Below are positions 51,547 through 56,171 of a stretch of DNA of 56,171 nucleotides, piece by piece. Location: contig CAYLQA010000022.1 in the NCBI GenBank assembly GCA_964385695.1, positions 1-56,171 of the forward strand. The letters are read 5' to 3'. A program made the position numbers and the translations under genes. Every line of letters starts with the position of its first letter. Positions within the stretch are counted from its first letter, which is position 1. Under the pieces are notes generated by a model. That model worked only from the letters and a program-made list of their open reading frames with translations. It made no database searches and was not told the origin of the DNA. This DNA is from CAYLQA01 sp964385695. Its GTDB lineage: Bacteria > Desulfobacterota > Desulfobulbia > Desulfobulbales > Desulfurivibrionaceae.

Positions 51547-52644
51547 TTAACTGGACTTCACCACGGGCAGAAAAACTTTTATGATCGAGCCCTTGCCAAT
51601 CTCACTCTCCACCTCAATAAATCCGTTGTGTACATCAACTATATGATGACAGACCGCTAAGCCCAAACCTTTTTTATGATCCCGGGTAGAAAAGAAGGGA
51701 TCAAATATTTTCGTAAAGTTTTCAGGCTGGATACCGTCACCCTGATCCGACACCGTCAGCTGCAGAAAATCACCCTGCCGCCCGCCTGGGGAGACAAAGC
51801 CACCGGAGAGAATCACCTCGCCACCCGATGCCATACTTTCCATACCATTAACGCCAAGGTTAACGAGCAGTTGCTTCAACAGGGCCGGATCTGCAAAAAA
51901 CTCAGTTTCCTTGCAACCATTCTTAATGGTCAGCTTCATGCCGCTTGTCTTTTGCGCAAGATCATTCAGCACAGTGGCAGCATCATTAAACAACTCGGAG
52001 ATAGTAAAAAATGTTTTTTGCGGTTGCGGCAAGCGGCTCATGGCCACGAAATTATCAATAAGACAATCCATGGTTCGCACCGCACCCAGCATCTGGTTGG
52101 CTACCCGCTCGTTGTCCGGATCCCCGGCCAGCTCCCGTTTCAGAATAGAGGCGTAGAGTTCAAGGCTGCCTAAAGGATTTTTTAATTCCTGGCTCATGGC
52201 CGCAGCCATCTCCTGCATGCCGCCAAATCGTTTCTGACGGTCCAGGTGCGACTCAACAACAGCCGGAAAGGTCATATCTTCAATGGAGAGAAAAAAACCG
52301 GAAACATGCAAGAATGGGCTTTGCAGCTCGTTGCGGCTGATCAGCAAGAACTGCTTCTCCTGGTCGCTCTCATTTGCCTGGACCTCAACGAGCAAACGGC
52401 TTTCCGGCGAATGCAACCGGGCGCATTCATCCAGACTTACCCTCAGGCCGGAAGATAAAACCTCCCAACAGGTTTTGTTCTGAATGGCACTTCCCTTGAG
52501 GCCCAAAAGACGTGCAGCCTTACGGTTGACAGCCAATAGATTGCCCTCAGCGTCGGCAAAGACAATGCCGCCGGGCAGGCTTTCGATAATGGTAAAGAGA
52601 AATTCCCGTATATTTTCCGGGGTATCAAAAGAGACTTGGGTCAT
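51547..52644 (-). CDS. PAS-domain histidine kinase (FlrB/FleS-like) without the phosphoacceptor His
   Basis: The 365-residue protein has a PAS domain (residues about 10-130), a dimerisation helix whose H-box reads SQELKNPLG at 151-159, and a complete ATPase domain: N-box about residues 262-266, DQGDGI at 300-305, FDPFF at 314-318 and KGLGLAV at 325-331. FlrB/FleS kinases have His in the place where Gln152 (codon CAG, 52189-52191) stands. The protein could be a phosphatase-only or allosteric partner, or the phosphate may come from elsewhere. It lies directly upstream of the NtrC-type gene. Confidence 0.88.
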   Translation of the reverse strand: MTQVSFDTPENIREFLFTIIESLPGGIVFADAEGNLLAVNRKAARLLGLKGSAIQNKTCWEVLSSGLRVSLDECARLHSPESRLLVEVQANESDQEKQFLLISRNELQSPFLHVSGFFLSIEDMTFPAVVESHLDRQKRFGGMQEMAAAMSQELKNPLGSLELYASILKRELAGDPDNERVANQMLGAVRTMDCLIDNFVAMSRLPQPQKTFFTISELFNDAATVLNDLAQKTSGMKLTIKNGCKETEFFADPALLKQLLVNLGVNGMESMASGGEVILSGGFVSPGGRQGDFLQLTVSDQGDGIQPENFTKIFDPFFSTRDHKKGLGLAVCHHIVDVHNGFIEVESEIGKGSIIKVFLPVVKSS

Positions 52645-52650
52645 GCTGCT

Positions 52651-54738
52651 TTATGAACCATCCTCGATGTTTAAGATGGTCAGATTATCCTCGATATCTA
52701 CCTGGTTGAGCCGCTCACGTGCCCTTTTGGTCAAAAGCTCATTGGGTCCGTCTTTGGCCTTCCATAAATGCGAGCGGCTTTTTTCCGTATCACCAAGCTT
52801 ATTGTAGAGGGCACCGAGTTGCAAATGGATATGCTGGACCGCCTCGCCCTCTTGCGGCATCTTCTCACTGACGGCAGCAAGATACGCCTCAACGGTCGTT
52901 CTTGTTGCCTCCTGGCGGCGCAACACATCGCCAACTCTCATGTACCAGGCCTGCAAATCCTCAGGGCTCAACCATTCCTCATCACGGTAAATCGAAAGAG
53001 CCGCCAAAACATCATCATATCGCTTGAGGCTAAAAAGGGTCCTCAGCCTCCCCTGCCCATAATCGGACCTTCTCTCGGGGATGGGCATAAGTTTTATAGC
53101 CTTATCATAGTACCCCATGGCCTCCTGGGGTTTGCCCTGCTCTTCACTGAGCCTGCCGCTTAAATACAGGGCCTCCGCCGCCCTGGCAGAACCTTTATAA
53201 ATCTTGCGCATGTACCTTAAAAGCCGCCCTGCGGCTACAAGATCGTTCTTGAGCAAGTATACCTCTGCCCGACGGTAGTAAAGATCCACCTTATCTTCTT
53301 CGGAGAGGGGCAACGCCAGGGCACGGTAATAAACCACTGCGGCCTGATCGAACAGGCTGAGGGCCTCAAGGGCCTGGCCGACCAGATACAAAAAACGCCC
53401 GCCTTCCAACGGCTTTACATGGCGATGTTCCGCCTTATAGATCTGATACAGTTTCTCATACTCTTCCTGGGCTAAAAGACCCTCGGCAATATAGATAAGA
53501 ACCTTTTCGGTAAAACCGGGCTTTTCATACTTTTGCAGCCCGGGCGCATCGTAGCGCAGGTAACTTTTCCCGGTCTCATAGGCGTACTCAAACTTCTCCC
53601 GAGCCTTATAACGCAAAAAAAGACCCCGCCGGGCATCCTGGGCAATGAATTCTTTATAATACTTGTCCAACACATCCAGGTAGGGGCGATCTCCGGCGGG
53701 CTTTGTCAAATCGCCACGTTTTTGCCATTTGGGCAGTATACGCTCCGGATCATCCAGGTATTCGGCCAGACGAAACTTGGATAAAACAACGGCGCGCTCT
53801 TTTGGCCGACCCGCATCAATAATCTTTTCATACAGCTTCAGGGCAGTCTTTTCCGCATCTTGCCGGAAATAACTTTCCGCCACCTCAAAGAGTACCTCAT
53901 TTTGATAGCGGGAATTCTCGGCCAGGTTGAGGTAATGATAGAGATACTTGCGCCCCTTTTTAAAATTACCCATTTTCATATAGGCCGCACCGAGCTTACG
54001 ATAGAGTTCGGGATCGCCAAGATAGTAATTGGGAAATTTGCGGGTAAGGGTGGCAAAGGTGGCAAGGGCTGCGGCGTATTTTTTATTGGCGGTCTGGGTG
54101 TCACCCAGCCCCATCATGGCCTTGACCATAAGATCCTGGTCTGCAACCTCGGCAACAGCCCGAAAGACTTTGGCGGCCTCATCAAGGCGCCCGACAACAA
54201 AAAGGGTTGTCCCCTGCCAGAACTTGGCGTTGTTCACCAATGGGGAATCCGGGTAGCGCTGGGCAAAAAGCTTAAAATAGATCAGGGCCTCACGGAAAAA
54301 CCGCATGTGGTAATGGGCCTTGCCCACTTCAAAATAGGCCTCCGGCGCCCGATCGGCCTCAGGAAAATCCGTGGTAAACATCCTGAAGAGGTTGCGCACC
54401 TCTTCCCATCTGGGATCTTCCTCAGTCTCAGCCAGGGCCTTGGCGGCTTGGGCGGCCTGCCACAGGGCCTCCTGCCCCTTCTCATCATCACGAAAGGTGT
54501 CGTAAAACTTTTTAAATTTTCTTTTCGCCTTGGCAAGCTTCCCCTCCTTCTGAAGGTCAAGGGCATCCTGCCACAGCTTTTCCGGATCAATCTTAGGCGC
54601 AGCCAGTTCAGCAGCTTTTACTTCTTCGGCCTGGACGGGAGAAGAGAGATACATCGGGGAAAGGGCCAGCAGGCAGAGGCAGACAAAACAGCGGAATACA
54701 ACGCTGCCATGTTTCTCCTTTTTCTGCTGTGTCTTCAT
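52651..54738 (-). CDS. Secreted TPR-repeat protein
   Basis: The 695-residue protein has a signal peptide ending near VQAEE and many tetratricopeptide-like helical pairs, e.g. AYFEVGKAHYHMRFFREALIYF and LGDTQTANKKYAAALATFATL. The first part resembles YbgF/BamD-type outer-membrane TPR proteins. Its function is unknown; its location between sigma-54 regulators and next to the kinase suggests a role in flagellar or envelope sensing. The ATG at 54738 with AGGGG before it gives a normal signal peptide; the frame extends 13 codons upstream. Confidence 0.8.
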   Translation of the reverse strand: MKTQQKKEKHGSVVFRCFVCLCLLALSPMYLSSPVQAEEVKAAELAAPKIDPEKLWQDALDLQKEGKLAKAKRKFKKFYDTFRDDEKGQEALWQAAQAAKALAETEEDPRWEEVRNLFRMFTTDFPEADRAPEAYFEVGKAHYHMRFFREALIYFKLFAQRYPDSPLVNNAKFWQGTTLFVVGRLDEAAKVFRAVAEVADQDLMVKAMMGLGDTQTANKKYAAALATFATLTRKFPNYYLGDPELYRKLGAAYMKMGNFKKGRKYLYHYLNLAENSRYQNEVLFEVAESYFRQDAEKTALKLYEKIIDAGRPKERAVVLSKFRLAEYLDDPERILPKWQKRGDLTKPAGDRPYLDVLDKYYKEFIAQDARRGLFLRYKAREKFEYAYETGKSYLRYDAPGLQKYEKPGFTEKVLIYIAEGLLAQEEYEKLYQIYKAEHRHVKPLEGGRFLYLVGQALEALSLFDQAAVVYYRALALPLSEEDKVDLYYRRAEVYLLKNDLVAAGRLLRYMRKIYKGSARAAEALYLSGRLSEEQGKPQEAMGYYDKAIKLMPIPERRSDYGQGRLRTLFSLKRYDDVLAALSIYRDEEWLSPEDLQAWYMRVGDVLRRQEATRTTVEAYLAAVSEKMPQEGEAVQHIHLQLGALYNKLGDTEKSRSHLWKAKDGPNELLTKRARERLNQVDIEDNLTILNIEDGS

Positions 54739-54815
54739 TTTGCTTGGCCCCTGACAGGGTTGATATTGGGTTCCCATTTGGGAAACAGACTTTCCCTTAT
54801 GAGTTACCCCTCGGC

Positions 54816-56171
54816 TTAAGGCTTGTTCAACTTGAACCGTTTCATCTTTTCTATCAAGGTTGTTCGGTTCACATTAAGCAGTTTGGCAGCACGATTTTTC
54901 ACCCAATTCGTCTGGCCGAGCGCCTGGATGATCAGTTGTTTTTCAAAATCCGCCACGGTCCGGTTGAGGAAAAAGCCTTCTGCCGGAATCTCATCAAACT
55001 GTTGCCCGTTGCTTGTGCTGGGAGCACGTTGAGCACCTGTGGCTGCGAGAATGCGCTCCGGCAGGTCCTCCATGGTAATCTTGTCTCCCATTGCCAGAAT
55101 AACCATGCGCTCAACCATATTCTCAAGTTCCCGCACATTACCAGGCCAAGGGTAACGCAGCAGTTGCGCCATGGCATCGTCAGAGACTTTTTTGATTCCC
55201 TTTTTCTTGCTGCGGTTAAACTTTTTCACAAAATGTTCTACCAACAGCGGCACATCTTGGCCCCTCTCCCTTAAGGGCGGGGCGTCGAGGGGAATAACAT
55301 TGAGGCGATAGTAGAGATCCTCCCGGAAACGACCCTCCTTGACCTCTTCTTCAAGATCGCGGTTGGTGGCTGCCACCACCCTGAAATCCGAAGTGATGGT
55401 CTTGGTCCCACCGATACGCTCAAACTGTTTTTCCTGTAACACGCGGAGCAGTTTGACCTGGAGCATGGGGCTCATCTCTGAAATCTCATCGAGAAATACC
55501 GTGCCGCCGTGGGCCATTTCAAAACGGCCGACCCTGGTTCGGATGGCGTGGGTAAAGGCCCCCTTTTCATGGCCGAAAAGCTCACTCTCAAGAAGCTCGG
55601 CCGGAATCGCACCGCAGTTTACCGGCACAAAAGGACTCTGCTTTCTTGATCCTTCAAAATGCAGGGCTTGGGCAATAAGCTCCTTGCCGGTTCCGGATTC
55701 ACCACGAATAAGTACTGTGGTGTCGGTATCGCACACCTTTTTTATGAGGGTGAACACCCTCTCAATTTGCTTACTTTTGCCAACTATACAAGAGCAGCCC
55801 CTTTGTACGCCTTGCCCTTGCGGCTTGGCTTCCTGTTCATCATCGTAAAGCCCGATTCTGGCAAGGGCTTCTTCCAGCATCTTGCCGGTAAGAGGAGGCT
55901 CAAGGTAATCGCTGGCCCCGTAGCGCATGGCAACGACAGCATCGTTGACCGAGGGCTCCCTGGTGGCAACAATAAAAGCAACCTCCTGCTCATGCAGTTC
56001 CTTCAGCAAGGGGGCATACTCCTCACAGGAGTCAACATGGAGCAAGACGGCCTGGCATTGGTTGCTTTGAAACCAATCAACGGCCTCATCAAGGGATGAG
56101 GTACGGCTCGGCTTTATGCCTTTTTTCTTAAAAACAGCAGTAATTTCAGGGGACTTACTGGACGAATCATC
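54816..56171 (-). CDS. Sigma-54-dependent activator with degenerate receiver (FleQ/FlrA-like), 5' end cut by the window
   Basis: The frame stays open to the window edge, so the N-terminus is missing; a TTG at 56045 is only an internal codon. The visible N-terminal part (DDSSS..., then QAVLLHVDSCEEY) is receiver-like, but the usual phosphoacceptor Asp is replaced, as in FleQ/FlrA. The AAA+ domain has GESGTGKELIAQALH, GTVFLDEISEMSP and a sigma-54 loop GAFTHA instead of GAFTGA. The C-terminal HTH reads NWVKNRAAKLLNVNRTTLIEKMKRF. It is a probable master regulator of the flagellar genes. Confidence 0.85.
   Translation of the reverse strand, partial: DDSSSKSPEITAVFKKKGIKPSRTSSLDEAVDWFQSNQCQAVLLHVDSCEEYAPLLKELHEQEVAFIVATREPSVNDAVVAMRYGASDYLEPPLTGKMLEEALARIGLYDDEQEAKPQGQGVQRGCSCIVGKSKQIERVFTLIKKVCDTDTTVLIRGESGTGKELIAQALHFEGSRKQSPFVPVNCGAIPAELLESELFGHEKGAFTHAIRTRVGRFEMAHGGTVFLDEISEMSPMLQVKLLRVLQEKQFERIGGTKTITSDFRVVAATNRDLEEEVKEGRFREDLYYRLNVIPLDAPPLRERGQDVPLLVEHFVKKFNRSKKKGIKKVSDDAMAQLLRYPWPGNVRELENMVERMVILAMGDKITMEDLPERILAATGAQRAPSTSNGQQFDEIPAEGFFLNRTVADFEKQLIIQALGQTNWVKNRAAKLLNVNRTTLIEKMKRFKLNKP

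Overview
The window looks like the chromosome of a motile, Gram-negative, mid-GC bacterium, most likely a Desulfobacterota (deltaproteobacterial) lineage. This is inferred from the gene set and order: the rplU-rpmA-obgE-proB-proA-nadD block with an adjacent RNase G and a two-part radical-SAM/DUF2344 protein, a stand-alone SPOUT methyltransferase overlapping trmD, FolE2 in place of a classical FolE here, a CooC-type ATPase, and a flgB-to-flgE operon next to sigma-54 activators. No rRNA, tRNA, CRISPR array or prophage was seen.

Layout. 1-5 kb: heptamer tandem repeats, folE2, tatD, tcdA, a Phd/RelE toxin-antitoxin pair with a well-resolved promoter/operator, a reverse-transcriptase relic, and an SDR dehydratase fused to a helical domain. 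5-17 kb: a Na/Pi symporter, a VanY-type peptidase, then nadD, proA, proB, obgE, rpmA, rplU, rng and the radical-SAM protein, all leftward. 17-31.6 kb: a leftward housekeeping run of a LolB-like lipoprotein, TPR lipoprotein, tmk, pdxA, yraN, rnhB, rplS, RNA methyltransferase, trmD, rimM, khpA, rpsP, ffh, fabD, lspA and ileS. 31.6-36.7 kb: an accessory stretch with an orphan cooC, a frameshifted REP-associated tyrosine transposase (RAYT) between two REP hairpins, a response regulator, an ECF sigma/anti-sigma/DUF3106 locus and a secreted protein made of 11-residue repeats. 36.8-56.2 kb: a flagellar hook/basal-body operon (flgB flgC fliE fliF fliG fliH fliI fliJ motE fliK flgD flgE), preceded by an NtrC-type regulator, a PAS histidine kinase that lacks its phosphoacceptor histidine, a TPR protein, and a FleQ/FlrA-like activator cut by the window edge.

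How it works together. The ribosome-associated genes form expression units separated by visible promoters and intrinsic terminators (rplU, rplS and ffh promoters; terminators after rpmA, rplS, rimM and fabD). Two good sigma-54 promoters (GG-N10-GC) sit upstream of flgB and fliK, matching the sigma-54 activators encoded next door.

Most unusual content. Four ~100-120 bp hairpin elements each sit against the stop codon of a leftward gene. They share a small conserved core, but their stems differ completely in sequence from copy to copy while staying self-complementary, and the basal stem is formed by the host gene's own 3' end. A second family of five REP hairpins, probably mobilised by the RAYT, also keeps its outer arms while the inner arms change in a compensatory way.
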